45,480 bases of DNA from a bacterium (GCA_020444325.1 JAHLLD010000019.1:1-45480), one strand, 5' to 3'. Positions 1 to 9,836 are shown, numbered from the stretch's first letter. The notes: generated from the letters alone by a model not told the origin. Made by a program: numbers and translations.

Positions 1-2
1 AC

Positions 3-1673
3 AACTGCGGCATCGTGACCGCGACTCTCATCAACTCCGATGTCTCGGGAACCGATTGCGCATGGACCGCAACCTACACATATACCATACGTGACGACTG
101 TTTCAACATGGGTCAGAACGCGGTGGTGACCTTCTCTGGTGGAGACACCGAAGCGCCGACGCTGACAGGAATCCTGCCCGGTGGTGACATCGGCAATTCC
201 TGCATGAGTGATGCACCGGCCGCACCTTCCGCGGCCAGCATCGGAGCACTGTACTCAGACAATTGTGGTATCGTCACCGCGACGCTGACTAGCTCCAGTG
301 TCACCGGTAACGACTGCGACTGGACAGCCACGTACACCTACACGGTGGAGGACGAATGTCAGAACTTCGCACCCAACGCCGTGGTCGTGTATACGGGTGG
401 TGATACCGAGGATCCTTACTGGATCAACTCGCCTCCAACGAATGTCCAGGTACCCTGCGCGACCGATCCAATACCGTTCTGGGATCCGAAGAACGACATC
501 GACTACGACGACAACTGTGATTCCAACCCTGCCCTCGTGCTCGTGATCGATCATGACATCATCCCACAGCCCGACGGGACGAAGTGGCATATTCGCTCAT
601 GGCGTGTCGACGATATCTGTCAGAATCAGTCGTCCGTGGTCACACAGACCATCGTCGAACTGCGCTGCCAGTTCTCGTCACTCACCCAGGGCTTCTACGG
701 GAACCAGGGCGGAACGTACTGCGGAAATGGGTATGGAACGACACAGCTCCTCAGCGGACTGCTGGCGCCGTCTCTGACGGTTGGTATCCCCTCAAACAAC
801 GGGTCTCTCACCATGTTGAGTGCCGATGCTTCCTGCGTGATTCAGTACCTGCCATCAGGCGGAACAGCAGCAGCACTGCAGGCACACGACTACGTCTTCG
901 GCAACAATTGCAAGTTCGTTCCCGGTAATTTCTCGCAGCTGAATAACGGCAGATTCTATAACATTCTGCTTGGCCAGACAATTACCTTTGCTCTGAACCT
1001 GCGGCTGGACCCGCATCTTACCACCGACATCAAACTGCCGCCCACAACGCTCCCATACCTCTGGACAATGGAAGCAAACTATGTGAACGGCATCTGCCTC
1101 GATGGAAATGATGTAGAGGTACCTCTCTCGACGAAGGGCTGGTACATTCCGCCCAGTGTCATTACCGCGCTCCAGTCCATGCTCCCAGCAGCCACGGATT
1201 TCTATCTGCCGGATCTCCTGGCACTGGCGAATCGTGGACTTGCCGGACTCGGCACGTATGGCGCTTCGCTTACCGATATCACGCAGGCACTCGACGCCTA
1301 CAACAAGGGCTTCGATGGCGCTCGCTTCTTTGCGGGCTACCATGCGGCCATTCCGAAACGTGACGGAACAGAAGTAATGCCGGAAGGTTTCGCGCTGCAT
1401 CAGAACCATCCGAACCCGTTCAACCCGGCGACAACGATTAAGTACACCGTTCCTGTTGAATGTCAGGTACGTCTGGTGGTCTACAATGCACTCGGCGAAT
1501 CCGTCGCGGTTCTCGTCGATGCCAGAGTACCAGCAGGGACACATTATGTCACCTGGGAAAGCAACCTCGCGAACACCTCTCTCGCTTCGGGTGTCTACAC
1601 CTACCGCATGCAGGCGGTCGGACCCGATGGCATTGAATTCAGTGATGTGCGAAAGATGATGCTGGTGAAATAA
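3..1673 (+). CDS. T9SS-exported repeat protein, C-terminal part (5' end outside window)
   Basis: The reading frame is open from the left edge, so this is the end of a larger gene; the GTG at 15 lies inside a repeat and is not a real start. An 86-residue (258-nt) unit recurs: an NCGIVTATL motif begins at 3 and again at 261, each followed by a conserved WTATYTYT block, paired cysteines and a GGDTE linker. A diverged third unit follows, giving an HYR/Ig-like stalk. A unique domain of about 200 residues comes next. The last ~95 residues are a T9SS type A sorting domain with HPNPFNPATT, a central VYNALGESV strand and a terminal MLVK. The protein is probably moved across the outer membrane by T9SS and surface-anchored or released. 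Its binding target is unknown. Confidence 0.85.
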   Translation, partial: NCGIVTATLINSDVSGTDCAWTATYTYTIRDDCFNMGQNAVVTFSGGDTEAPTLTGILPGGDIGNSCMSDAPAAPSAASIGALYSDNCGIVTATLTSSSVTGNDCDWTATYTYTVEDECQNFAPNAVVVYTGGDTEDPYWINSPPTNVQVPCATDPIPFWDPKNDIDYDDNCDSNPALVLVIDHDIIPQPDGTKWHIRSWRVDDICQNQSSVVTQTIVELRCQFSSLTQGFYGNQGGTYCGNGYGTTQLLSGLLAPSLTVGIPSNNGSLTMLSADASCVIQYLPSGGTAAALQAHDYVFGNNCKFVPGNFSQLNNGRFYNILLGQTITFALNLRLDPHLTTDIKLPPTTLPYLWTMEANYVNGICLDGNDVEVPLSTKGWYIPPSVITALQSMLPAATDFYLPDLLALANRGLAGLGTYGASLTDITQALDAYNKGFDGARFFAGYHAAIPKRDGTEVMPEGFALHQNHPNPFNPATTIKYTVPVECQVRLVVYNALGESVAVLVDARVPAGTHYVTWESNLANTSLASGVYTYRMQAVGPDGIEFSDVRKMMLVK

Positions 1674-1727
1674 ACAGTGCGCTTTCGCAAAGGCAGGAGC
1701 TAAGCGACCTGCATTTCCTGCTCAACA

Positions 1728-1761
1728 GAAAACGGATCCCACGCGAGTGGGATCCGTTTTC
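1728..1761. terminator. Bidirectional intrinsic terminator
   Basis: A perfect 15-bp stem (1728-1742 with 1747-1761) closes on a GCGA loop. The arms begin and end in A/T runs, so it can work on both strands. It lies between the rightward T9SS cargo gene and the leftward transketolase genes, where a shared terminator is expected. Confidence 0.85.
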
Positions 1762-1796
1762 ATATATCGGGTAAGAACGTGGAAAGCTCTGAACAG

Positions 1797-2720
1797 CTAC
1801 CCCTTCATGAATGCTGCGATCTGCTTTTTCACACCATCCTTGTCCAGTTCGTAATGCGTGTAGAGATCTTTCGGGGTTCCGGACCTGCCATAACTGTGCA
1901 TGCCGATGCGCTTCATCAATGTGGGCTGATGCTCCGCAAGCGTCTCCGCGACCGCACCGCCGAGTCCGCCGACCACACTGTGGTCTTCAACGGTAATGAC
2001 ACGACCGGTTTCCTTCGCGGCGCGCACGACATAGTCGACATCGAGCGGTGCGATCGTGTGGATGTTGACCACACGAAGGTCCAGTCCTTCCGCCGCAAGC
2101 TCTTCCGCAGCCTGCAGTGCGTTATGCAATACGCCACCGGTTGCGAAAATGACTGCGTCCTTGCCGCCACGCAGTTCGTCGGCCTTCCCGAATTCAAACG
2201 TATAATTATCGTCGTGCACTTCCTCGAGTCCCTGCCGAGTCAGACGCAGGAACGCAGGCTGATCATACTCCGCCAGGAAACGAACCGCAGCCCTGGCCTC
2301 ACGGTCATCCGCAGGCTGAATGATTGCCATGTTCGGGAGCGTGCGCATGAGTGCGATATCCTCAAGGGCCATCTGGCTGTAGCCGTCCTCCCCGATCGCC
2401 ACACCGCAGTGGGTGCCGACGACGGTGACATTGGCTTCGCTGTAGCCGATGGACATGCGAATAACCTCGAAACGGCCGACGACAAATGTAGAAAATGAAC
2501 AGATGAACGGCTTTTTGCCGCTGAGTGCCATACCCGCGGCGGCCCCGATCATATTGTGTTCCTGGATACCCATTTCGAAAAACCGCTGAGGATACTTCTC
2601 GGCGAACATCCAGGATTGCGTGGATTTTGAAAGGTCAGCATCGAACACCACGACGTCGGGGTGTGTGGCGCCTATTGCTGCGAGTTCTTCACCGAATGAT
2701 ACGCGTGTCGCTTTTGCCAT
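1797..2720 (-). CDS. Transketolase, C-terminal (pyrimidine-binding) subunit
   Basis: This 307-residue protein matches the second half of transketolase: the pyrimidine-binding domain followed by the transketolase C-terminal domain. The MGIQEHNMIG segment carries the glutamate that activates thiamine diphosphate. With the N-terminal subunit encoded just upstream it should form the two-subunit enzyme, which moves two-carbon ketol units in the non-oxidative pentose phosphate pathway. The start at 2720 (MAKATRVSFGEEL) is preferred over an open upstream extension because family homology begins there and a GAGGA site precedes it. Only 16 nt separate it from the partner gene. Split transketolases are common in archaea and many bacteria, so the split is not a frameshift. 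Confidence 0.9.
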   Translation of the reverse strand: MAKATRVSFGEELAAIGATHPDVVVFDADLSKSTQSWMFAEKYPQRFFEMGIQEHNMIGAAAGMALSGKKPFICSFSTFVVGRFEVIRMSIGYSEANVTVVGTHCGVAIGEDGYSQMALEDIALMRTLPNMAIIQPADDREARAAVRFLAEYDQPAFLRLTRQGLEEVHDDNYTFEFGKADELRGGKDAVIFATGGVLHNALQAAEELAAEGLDLRVVNIHTIAPLDVDYVVRAAKETGRVITVEDHSVVGGLGGAVAETLAEHQPTLMKRIGMHSYGRSGTPKDLYTHYELDKDGVKKQIAAFMKG

Positions 2721-2736
2721 GATATCGTAATGTTCC

Positions 2737-3564
2737 TCAGTTAAGTGTGGCTTCCAGTTCCTTGACGGCCGCTGCGGCCTGTTCATCGTTCGGGGCTTTC
2801 CCGTGCCATTCGGTGGGGTCTTCCATAAAGGAAACACCCTTGCCTTTTACCGTATGTGCGATAATGAAATGCGGGCGGCCGCCGTAGCCCTGCGCTTTTT
2901 CCAACGCAGCGTCGATGGCCTCGAAGTCGTGCCCGTCGATTTCCTGCACGTCCCAGTTGAAGGCGCGCAGTTTATCTGCCAGCGGTTCGAGGTTAACGAT
3001 ATCATTGGTCGGTCCGTCGATCTGTCCCTTGTTGTAATCCAGGATGACGACGAGATTGTCAAGTTTGAACATCGGTGCCGAGAGCAGCGCTTCCCAGACC
3101 TGCCCTTCCTGTGTTTCGCCGTCGCCCATGACGCAATACACTTTGTAGGGCTTGCTGTCGAGCTTGGCCGTCATGGCCATGCCCTGGGCGATACTGAGTC
3201 CCTGTCCGAGTGACCCGGTTGAGGCCTCGGCAGCGAAGAGTGATGCGTTGTGCGGGTGTCCCTGCAGACGGCTGTCTACCCTGCGAAGCGTCATCAGCTC
3301 GTCGTGGGGAATGACGCCGAGTTTTGCGAGAACGGCATAGAGGGCCGGAACGCCATGCCCCTTTGAAAGGACCATGCGATGCCGGTCAGGGTCTTCGACG
3401 TTTTCAGGTGTGCGCTTCACATAGCGCGTCATCAGTACAGTGAGGATGTCAATGAGGGAAAGCGAGCCGCCCGGATGCCCCGAGCCGGCCGCATGCAGCA
3501 TCTTGATGATGTCGATCCGCATTTCCTGGGCGGACCGCTGCAGAGCGGGAAGTGTGAGGTCCAT
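2737..3564 (-). CDS. Transketolase, N-terminal (TPP-binding) subunit
   Basis: This 275-residue protein corresponds to the TPP-binding half of transketolase. It has the substrate-channel histidine motif GSGHPGGSLS near residue 28 and the diphosphate/Mg motif that starts GDGETQEGQ and ends with an asparagine in LDYNKGQ about 30 residues later. It pairs with the downstream C-terminal subunit to make the active enzyme. It is the third gene of a leftward operon whose first two genes encode an AtuA/DUF1446 protein and its small partner; the gap to the latter is 51 nt. No strong Shine-Dalgarno site is visible before the ATG. Confidence 0.92.
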   Translation of the reverse strand: MDLTLPALQRSAQEMRIDIIKMLHAAGSGHPGGSLSLIDILTVLMTRYVKRTPENVEDPDRHRMVLSKGHGVPALYAVLAKLGVIPHDELMTLRRVDSRLQGHPHNASLFAAEASTGSLGQGLSIAQGMAMTAKLDSKPYKVYCVMGDGETQEGQVWEALLSAPMFKLDNLVVILDYNKGQIDGPTNDIVNLEPLADKLRAFNWDVQEIDGHDFEAIDAALEKAQGYGGRPHFIIAHTVKGKGVSFMEDPTEWHGKAPNDEQAAAAVKELEATLN

Positions 3565-3615
3565 AGTGGGATGTATGCGCGTGACTATGATGGAAGAAGG
3601 GTTTGTTTTCTGAAT

Positions 3616-3951
3616 TCAAAGCAGGGATTCGTCGATGTCGATTTCCATGCGCAACATGGCCGAACTGAGCGTTTTCCCCTGGGCGTCATTCTTCAGTGAC
3701 ACCGTCCCGCCGCCGCCGAGGGTATTATGCAGGATGAAGTTCAGTGCACCGAGATTCGGAAGTTCGTAACGCTCGACGGCCCCGTGACAGATACCCTCGA
3801 AGTGCTGCTTTACAGCATCGACAGTAAGTTGTTCCAGGAGAACGGGATAGAATCTATCATCACGAGCAATTACACCAACGTTTCCGGCATCACCCTTGTC
3901 ACCCGAGCGGGCGTGGGCGATCTCGATGAGACGAATGCGTTTCGTGGCCAT
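3616..3951 (-). CDS. AtuA-related small protein (AtuA C-terminal-like domain)
   Basis: This 111-residue protein begins with basic and hydrophobic residues leading to IAHARSGDKGDAGNVGV, the hallmark of the domain that follows DUF1446 at the C terminus of AtuA-type proteins. Here that domain is a separate polypeptide, encoded one nucleotide after the stop of the larger AtuA-like gene, so tight co-translation and complex formation are likely. In Pseudomonas, AtuA belongs to acyclic terpene (citronellol/geraniol) use, but the biochemical role of the family is poorly defined. No other terpene-degradation gene is visible here, so a terpene function should not be assumed. Confidence 0.8.
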   Translation of the reverse strand: MATKRIRLIEIAHARSGDKGDAGNVGVIARDDRFYPVLLEQLTVDAVKQHFEGICHGAVERYELPNLGALNFILHNTLGGGGTVSLKNDAQGKTLSSAMLRMEIDIDESLL

Positions 3952-3952
3952 A

Positions 3953-5314
3953 TCAGTTCTCCTCCACGATTACTTTCGGTGTAACAGCGGTTTTTGGTAA
4001 CAGGGCAGGCCAGTACGCGATGACGTCGCTGGGTTTGGGACGTCCACCTGCGAAGCCGGTGACGGATGGCGGTCCGGTAAGGATAAGCGGCGCGATTTCC
4101 TGTCCGAAACGGGCGATGTGATCCTTGTCCTTCCCGCGCACGCCGATGCGAAGAACGACTTCATTGATGTCGTCGGGGATGGTTGCAAGGGGACCGAAAC
4201 AGGAATTGAGTCCGACAAACTCACTGAGAATTTCGTCGAAATGCAGCCCCAGATCCTGCATGCGCTCACGAAGGATGGCATCGGCAGCTTTGGCCTTGTC
4301 GAGGGCGTCCGGCCAGGCGTACGTCAGGGTCCCTGACGCGGAATACCCGTCGTGATAGGAAGCGGACACCTTGTAAAACTCGGTTGCGGGACGGCCTTCG
4401 ATGCCATGTACGCGCACCCTGTTCTCTCCCTCCTGCTCGAGGTGAATGGAGGTGAAATCCGCCACACAGTCTGGTGTAATATATTCTGTGGGATCGCCGA
4501 TTTCGTACAGCAGTTGCTCTTTCACCGTGGCCTCGGAAACGAGTCCACCCGTATTTTCATGCTTGGTTACGGTGAAACTGCCATCGGGACGCGCTTCGAC
4601 AATCGGGAAACCGATATGCGCAAGGTCCGGCACCGCGCGCCAGTCGCCGAGGAAATTGCCGCCACTGCTCTGACCGCCGCATTCGAGAATATGTCCCGCA
4701 ACGGTCCCCGCGGAAAGCCTGTTCCAATCGTCGTTCTCCCAGCCGAACTCGTAAATCATCGGCGCCAGCGTGAGCCCCGTATCCGTCGTTCTCCCCGTGA
4801 TCACGATATCAGCCCCCTGCTTTAGCGCTTCAACAATTGGAAAGGCGCCGAAATACACATTTGCAGAAACAATATTCGTGCGAATCGTTGAGAGGGGCGC
4901 TCCGTTTTCCATGTTGGCAAGCTCAATACCACCCGCGATCATGGCATCCAATTCTTCGAGGATGTCGTCTCCGACGACAACACCCACTTTCAATCCTTTA
5001 ATCCCGGCTTTCTCCGCTTCACGGAAAATGGCATCGCGACAGGCGAGTGGATTCACTCCCCCACCATTTGTAATCACCTTGATGTTCTTTTCCACGATAT
5101 GCGGCAGCATGCGCCCGATCTGTCCGGGCAAATCACGTGCGTACCCGAGCTCGGGATTGCGCAGTTTCTGCTTCTGCATGATAGACATGGTGACTTCCGC
5201 GAGGAAGTCCATCATCACATAGTCCACAGGACCACGGGTGACCTGGTGATAGGGCGCGTCGATGAGATCGCCCCAGAATCCCTGGCCACTGGCGATGCGA
5301 ATTCGGTCTTTCAA
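3953..5314 (-). CDS. AtuA/DUF1446 family protein
   Basis: This 453-residue protein shows the DUF1446 pattern: an N-terminal [10 protein letters not shown] motif, a [12 protein letters not shown] segment, the glycine-rich ITNGGGVNP stretch and an [10 protein letters not shown] block. Homologues are annotated as acyclic terpene utilisation AtuA, but the reaction is not settled. The start is a TTG at 5314 preceded by GGAAGG six bases upstream; the next in-frame ATG would remove conserved sequence. It is first in an operon with its small C-terminal-domain partner and both transketolase halves, which suggests a role in carbon-skeleton or carboxylate metabolism (inference). A good Bacteroidota-type promoter lies 56-86 nt upstream. 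Confidence 0.82.
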   Translation of the reverse strand: MKDRIRIASGQGFWGDLIDAPYHQVTRGPVDYVMMDFLAEVTMSIMQKQKLRNPELGYARDLPGQIGRMLPHIVEKNIKVITNGGGVNPLACRDAIFREAEKAGIKGLKVGVVVGDDILEELDAMIAGGIELANMENGAPLSTIRTNIVSANVYFGAFPIVEALKQGADIVITGRTTDTGLTLAPMIYEFGWENDDWNRLSAGTVAGHILECGGQSSGGNFLGDWRAVPDLAHIGFPIVEARPDGSFTVTKHENTGGLVSEATVKEQLLYEIGDPTEYITPDCVADFTSIHLEQEGENRVRVHGIEGRPATEFYKVSASYHDGYSASGTLTYAWPDALDKAKAADAILRERMQDLGLHFDEILSEFVGLNSCFGPLATIPDDINEVVLRIGVRGKDKDHIARFGQEIAPLILTGPPSVTGFAGGRPKPSDVIAYWPALLPKTAVTPKVIVEEN

Positions 5315-5369
5315 GGATTACCTTCCGGGTGGGATGAAACGGACATGGAACATCTGTATTCCACTACTT

Positions 5370-5400
5370 CGAAAGTAATACTCCCCTGACTGATATACAA
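5370..5400 (-). promoter_or_regulatory. Bacteroidota-type promoter for the AtuA-transketolase operon
   Basis: On the minus strand, TTG (5398-5400) is followed by exactly 20 nt and then TACTTTCG (5370-5377), which matches the consensus TAnnTTTG at all but one position. Transcription would start near 5363, about 50 nt before the TTG start codon. Confidence 0.55.
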
Positions 5401-5586
5401 AGAAGCGCCACGAATTGCGCCGAAATGGGGTTCTTTTTCAGCACTTCAATTTCCTTTTTTCTCCCGCTCCCGTATTTCTTATCTTGGGCAATCACTGCAA
5501 TGCCCACTTCCCTGCACACAGAGGGAAAGGGACATGCCGCGGTACCGTCCCTCCCCCGGAGTTTCACAAAAAAACATCGAGTCTTT

Positions 5587-6999
5587 ATGGCTGAGAGCAA
5601 ACCCAAACCCCGTCTGAAGGATTTTCCAAAGAATTACTGGATTGTCATCCTCTTCGAATTTTTCGAGCGCGGATCGTACTACGGCATGATGAGCATTCTG
5701 TCGGTGTACATGACGGATCAGCTCGGATTCTCAAAGGAAGGTGTCGGACTGATCAAAAGTACCATTCAGCCTCTGCTGTACTTCCTTCCCATTTTCTCCG
5801 GCGCGGTGGCCGACCGCATGGGATACCGTCGAACACTCATGGTCGCGTTTACCCTGCTGGGCGGAGGCTACTTCCTGACGAGTCAGATGACGGAATACAG
5901 TGCTGTGTTTTTCGCCCTCGTCATCATGGGCTTCGGGGCCGGTACCTTCAAACCGGTAGTTTCGGGGACCATCGCGAAAGTGACGGACGAAAACAACAGC
6001 ACGCTCGGCTTTGGCATTTTCTACTGGACTATCAATCTCGGTGCATTCCTCTTCCCGCTGATTATCGTGCCAATGCTCAAAGCCATCGCCTGGCACTATG
6101 TCATTATCGCATCAGCCATCGGAACCGGCGCCATGCTGATTCCCACGATATTCCTGTTCAAGGAACCCAACGAGCCGCATCCTGACAAAGAGTCGTTCGG
6201 CACGGCGCTGAAGGGCATCTGGCAGAAACTCTGGATGGTGTTCACTGACTGGCGTTTCATTCTCTTCATCTTCATTTACAGCTGGTTCTGGATTCTGTAT
6301 TTCCAGATGTTCGACAGCGTTCTGTGGTATGTCAAAGCCTTTGTCGATGCCACGCCGCTGGATAACTGGGTACAGAGTACGCTCGGAATCGACTGGCATT
6401 TCGATGTCGAACACGTGACCGTCATCAACGCAGGCACAATCATCCTGCTGCAGCTCTTCATTTCTAAAATTGTGAGCAAGACGAAAGCCCTCCCCACCAT
6501 GGTCACGGGTATCGCTTTCGGCACCATCGGTATGGCCATCCTCGCCTTCGACACAAGCATCTGGGTGTTCATGGCGGGAATCATCATTTTCTCTATCGGT
6601 GAAATGACCGCGCATCCGAAATTCATCAGCTATCTCGGACTCATAGCGCCGCCGGACAAAAAGGCGACGTACATGGGTTTCGGTTTCCTTTACGGCGCAT
6701 TCGGCAGCCTGGTCGGCGGTATTCTCGGTGCCTTCCTTTACGTCCGCTTCATCGATAACCCGATGATTGCCTTCGTGAAGCAGACCATCGCGGAGCGTGG
6801 CGGAAACATTGCCGGCTCCGGCGAAATGACGATCGAAAGTGCTCTTGAAATCGGTAACCAGATTGGCTTGACCAAGTTGGATATCGCACAGCATGCGATG
6901 ACCAGCGAACTGTGGTTGCTGTTCAGTGGTATCGGAGTACTGTGTATCATCGGACTCCTGACCTATCAGAAAGTCATCGGAACACGTACCGGACATTGA
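5587..6999 (+). CDS. POT/PTR2-family proton-coupled oligopeptide transporter
   Basis: This 470-residue inner-membrane protein has about 12 hydrophobic segments. Its first helix carries EFFERGSYYG (E24, E27, R28), the ExxER proton-coupling motif of the POT family, and a later helix contains FYWTINLGAF, matching the FYxxINxG signature. It is likely to import di- and tripeptides with protons. The start at 5587 (MAESKPKPRL) is chosen because homology begins there; the open frame upstream to 5425 encodes a low-complexity stretch unlike the family. A strong terminator follows. It is flanked by unrelated divergent and convergent genes and is probably transcribed alone. Confidence 0.85.
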   Translation: MAESKPKPRLKDFPKNYWIVILFEFFERGSYYGMMSILSVYMTDQLGFSKEGVGLIKSTIQPLLYFLPIFSGAVADRMGYRRTLMVAFTLLGGGYFLTSQMTEYSAVFFALVIMGFGAGTFKPVVSGTIAKVTDENNSTLGFGIFYWTINLGAFLFPLIIVPMLKAIAWHYVIIASAIGTGAMLIPTIFLFKEPNEPHPDKESFGTALKGIWQKLWMVFTDWRFILFIFIYSWFWILYFQMFDSVLWYVKAFVDATPLDNWVQSTLGIDWHFDVEHVTVINAGTIILLQLFISKIVSKTKALPTMVTGIAFGTIGMAILAFDTSIWVFMAGIIIFSIGEMTAHPKFISYLGLIAPPDKKATYMGFGFLYGAFGSLVGGILGAFLYVRFIDNPMIAFVKQTIAERGGNIAGSGEMTIESALEIGNQIGLTKLDIAQHAMTSELWLLFSGIGVLCIIGLLTYQKVIGTRTGH

Positions 7000-7028
7000 T
7001 CGCCGCGCGTCGGTCCCATCTTGAAGTG

Positions 7029-7067
7029 AAAAGAGGTGTCCCTTGTTCAGCAAGGGACACCTCTTTT
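7029..7067. terminator. Bidirectional intrinsic terminator
   Basis: A perfect 17-bp stem (7029-7045 with 7051-7067) has a 5-nt loop and a T run on the plus strand. A short A run at the left edge serves the other strand. It separates the transporter gene from the convergent beta-propeller gene. Confidence 0.9.
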
Positions 7068-7107
7068 TTTATTACTCAGCCCGCCGGATGCAGTGCCGGT
7101 GGCTTTC

Positions 7108-9777
7108 CTATTTCAGAACCACCATCTTCCGCGTCTGCTTCGCATTGTCTGCGGTCAACTCGTAGAGATATAGGCCGCTGCGCAATCCCGAAGCATCGAC
7201 GCGCAGCTGATGCGTTCCAGCGTCACGCCACTCGTCGAGCAATGTCTGCAAGAGCTTGCCATCACTAGTATACAGGCGCACACGTACGTGAGAAGCCTTA
7301 TCCAGAGTGAAGGGAATGACGCTCGTGGGATTAAAGGGGTTCGGGTAATTCTGTCCGAGAGAAAACGAAAGCGGTGGCTGGGCTTCATCATCCACGGAGA
7401 CAATGGCCGATGTCCGCCACATGCCGCGGCCATGTGTGGCAGCGTAAAGGATATCGTCGGGGGTGATTTTCAGGTCGTCGATAACCACGTTCGGGAGTCC
7501 TTCGCCGAAGGGATACCAGTTGCGGCCGGCGTCCCTGCTGACGAACACGCCGAGATCCGTACCCACGTACACGACGTTGGGGTGCTTTTCCCAGATAGTG
7601 ATGGCACCGACAGGAATTTCAGGCAGCTGGGTTTCCTCCGTCTCGCCCTTCATGAATTCCCAGGTCTGACCGTAATCCGTCGTTTTGTACACGCCGGTAA
7701 CAGCGCTGAACGCCGCGGTTCCGACATAGGCGATGTTCGGCTCCGTGGGATGCACTTCGATATCGGCGAGGAAGAGATTCGGGAGGCCGTCATCGATACG
7801 TTCCCAGGTGATCTCACTGGTGTCTGCCATCACGTTTGTCGACACCCAGGCGGTACTCGAATATCCGGTGACGCCGTAAAGGACGTCAGGATTCGTCGGA
7901 CACTGCGAGAGGTCCTGGAATTGTGAAAGGGAGCTGCGTGAGCCTGTGAGGTCATCAGAGATGGGAATCCAATCCTGCGCCCCGTTGGTGGTGCGGTACA
8001 TGCGGTTGCCGCCGGTGAACAACGTCTTCGGCTGCGTCGGATGCATGATAAATGGCGTCACAAAACTGAAGAGGTAGTTGCCGTTGCTGTCCGTGCGGTC
8101 GAGACCGGAGCGCGCGGAACGGAACGACTGTCCCCCGTTGGTGGTCCTGGCGATGTTGCCGTACTGCGATGTGATGTAGAACACATCGCTGTCTTCGTAG
8201 TCGAATGCGACATAGCCTCCGTCACCGCCCCAGCTCAGGCGTTCCCATTCCCCTGTTGTCGCACTGCCGAGGTTGTTCCGCCGGTCCTGCGTCCCGCCCG
8301 CAACACGCGTCGGATCCTGACGGTCGAAGTCCATCGCATAGAACTGCATGGTTCCCAGGCCGACGTTGATTTCCTCGAACAGAGGCGAAGAACGTCTGCA
8401 ATCCTCGGTACGGAACAATCCCCCGTCACTCGCGACGATCATGACGTCAGGGTCGGTGGGACTGAAATCCGCATAATGCATATCCACCCAGGCGGCGCTC
8501 AGGCCGGTCTGCTTCGTGATCTGCGTAAAGGTTTTCCCGAAATCCGTACTGCGCCAGCTGTGAATGCCGCCAATAAAAATTGTGTTTGGATCAGTTGGAT
8601 GAAAACGCACATACAGATTGTAATCGCCCTGCGAACGAAGGATTTCCCGCATGTTCGATTGGTCGCTTCCTTCCGTGCGCTCCCAGGTCACACCATAATC
8701 GGTGCTTACATAAACGCCATAGAAGTCCTGCCGCTCGGTGGGACTCACATTGGGGACCCGCTGCATGACGGCGACAAGGGTACCGGGCTGCGAAAGGCTG
8801 GCATCCATGACGATATTCCCCGTGCTGTCAGGGGGTGGAAAGCTCTCATCGAGTATCTTGTTGAACGTCCAGCGATTGCCTTTCTGTTCAGAGACATACA
8901 GGCCGTTACTGCTCTGTCCCCCGCGATACCCCATAGCCACATACACCCGGTCGGGATTACTCGGATCCAGGATGACATCACGGACATAGCCATTAAGCAC
9001 TGTCGTCCAGCTCTCGCCGCCGTCAGTACTGCGCATGAGTCCACCGGAGGCGCCACCAAACGTTGCGGCGGCGTAAATATAATCAGAGTTCTCAGGATGC
9101 AGTTCCACGTGATTGATGGCGAAATCCTGTTCATTGATTTCGTCCAGCATCAGGTTGACCCAGTTGTGTCCGCCATCGGTACTGCGGTACAGTCCATCTC
9201 CATACACCTTGTCCCAGTTAAACGATCCTTCCCCCGTCCCGATGTAGATGTGCTCGGGATTGTTCCTGTCTATTGCCATGTGTCCGATCGACAGGGTGGG
9301 CAGACTGTCAGACATGGCCGTCCAGTGCGCACCGCCATCGGTGGATTTGAATACACCGCCGGATGCGGACCCAGCATAAATGATGGAGGGATTCGTTGGG
9401 TGGAATTTCACAACGCGGATGCGTCCCCCGATATCGTTGGGTCCGATGAAACTCCAGACATTGCCGATGCTGGCTTTTCTGAACGCGTTGGAATGACGCT
9501 GCTGCATGATATGTCGGCTGCCCTGACGCAGTCCCGCCGAGATACTTCTGTCGGCATTCCAGGTACGCGGGAGGAAATACCAGTCGAGATGCGGCACTTC
9601 GCCAATGGAACCTGCATCCGACGCCTCTCTCTGTTCCGCTTTTCTCTCCAGCTTCCGTGCACGATCGGTTGACATCAACGCTTCACCATCAAAGCGGGAC
9701 GGCAGCACATGCAATGCGCCCATGCCGAACGCGGCAAAAACACCTAAAACAACAATGCGAGGAACAATTTTCAGCAT
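7108..9777 (-). CDS. Sortilin-like (VPS10/BNR) beta-propeller protein with T9SS sorting domain
   Basis: This 889-residue secreted protein has an N-terminal signal segment (MLKIVPRIVVLGVFAAFG). It carries many Asp-box/BNR-type repeats of the form S(T/R)DGGxxW, for example KSTDGGAHW, RSTDGGHNW and KTTDYGQTW. These are spaced through the protein as in ten-bladed sortilin propellers. The last ~85 residues are a T9SS type A sorting domain starting near NYPNPFNPTS and ending in MVVLK. No sialidase catalytic signature was recognised, so a binding or structural role is more likely than glycosidase activity. The ATG at 9777 is preferred to an in-frame GTG at 9786 because AAGGTG lies six bases before it. 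The gene appears monocistronic. Confidence 0.85.
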   Translation of the reverse strand: MLKIVPRIVVLGVFAAFGMGALHVLPSRFDGEALMSTDRARKLERKAEQREASDAGSIGEVPHLDWYFLPRTWNADRSISAGLRQGSRHIMQQRHSNAFRKASIGNVWSFIGPNDIGGRIRVVKFHPTNPSIIYAGSASGGVFKSTDGGAHWTAMSDSLPTLSIGHMAIDRNNPEHIYIGTGEGSFNWDKVYGDGLYRSTDGGHNWVNLMLDEINEQDFAINHVELHPENSDYIYAAATFGGASGGLMRSTDGGESWTTVLNGYVRDVILDPSNPDRVYVAMGYRGGQSSNGLYVSEQKGNRWTFNKILDESFPPPDSTGNIVMDASLSQPGTLVAVMQRVPNVSPTERQDFYGVYVSTDYGVTWERTEGSDQSNMREILRSQGDYNLYVRFHPTDPNTIFIGGIHSWRSTDFGKTFTQITKQTGLSAAWVDMHYADFSPTDPDVMIVASDGGLFRTEDCRRSSPLFEEINVGLGTMQFYAMDFDRQDPTRVAGGTQDRRNNLGSATTGEWERLSWGGDGGYVAFDYEDSDVFYITSQYGNIARTTNGGQSFRSARSGLDRTDSNGNYLFSFVTPFIMHPTQPKTLFTGGNRMYRTTNGAQDWIPISDDLTGSRSSLSQFQDLSQCPTNPDVLYGVTGYSSTAWVSTNVMADTSEITWERIDDGLPNLFLADIEVHPTEPNIAYVGTAAFSAVTGVYKTTDYGQTWEFMKGETEETQLPEIPVGAITIWEKHPNVVYVGTDLGVFVSRDAGRNWYPFGEGLPNVVIDDLKITPDDILYAATHGRGMWRTSAIVSVDDEAQPPLSFSLGQNYPNPFNPTSVIPFTLDKASHVRVRLYTSDGKLLQTLLDEWRDAGTHQLRVDASGLRSGLYLYELTADNAKQTRKMVVLK

Positions 9778-9836
9778 ACAATACACCTTAAAAACGCTTG
9801 TAACTCACCGAACACCTGATTCAGAGTCCGGTGTTT

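Noticed and set aside
5425-5586. A longer start for the POT transporter
   Set aside because: The extension is low-complexity and not transporter-like. The ATG at 5587 starts at the family boundary.
8041-9672. A 543-codon open frame on the plus strand opposite the sortilin-like gene
   Set aside because: It is the mirror of a GC-rich coding region, has no family features or ribosome site, and the minus frame has clear BNR repeats and a sorting domain.
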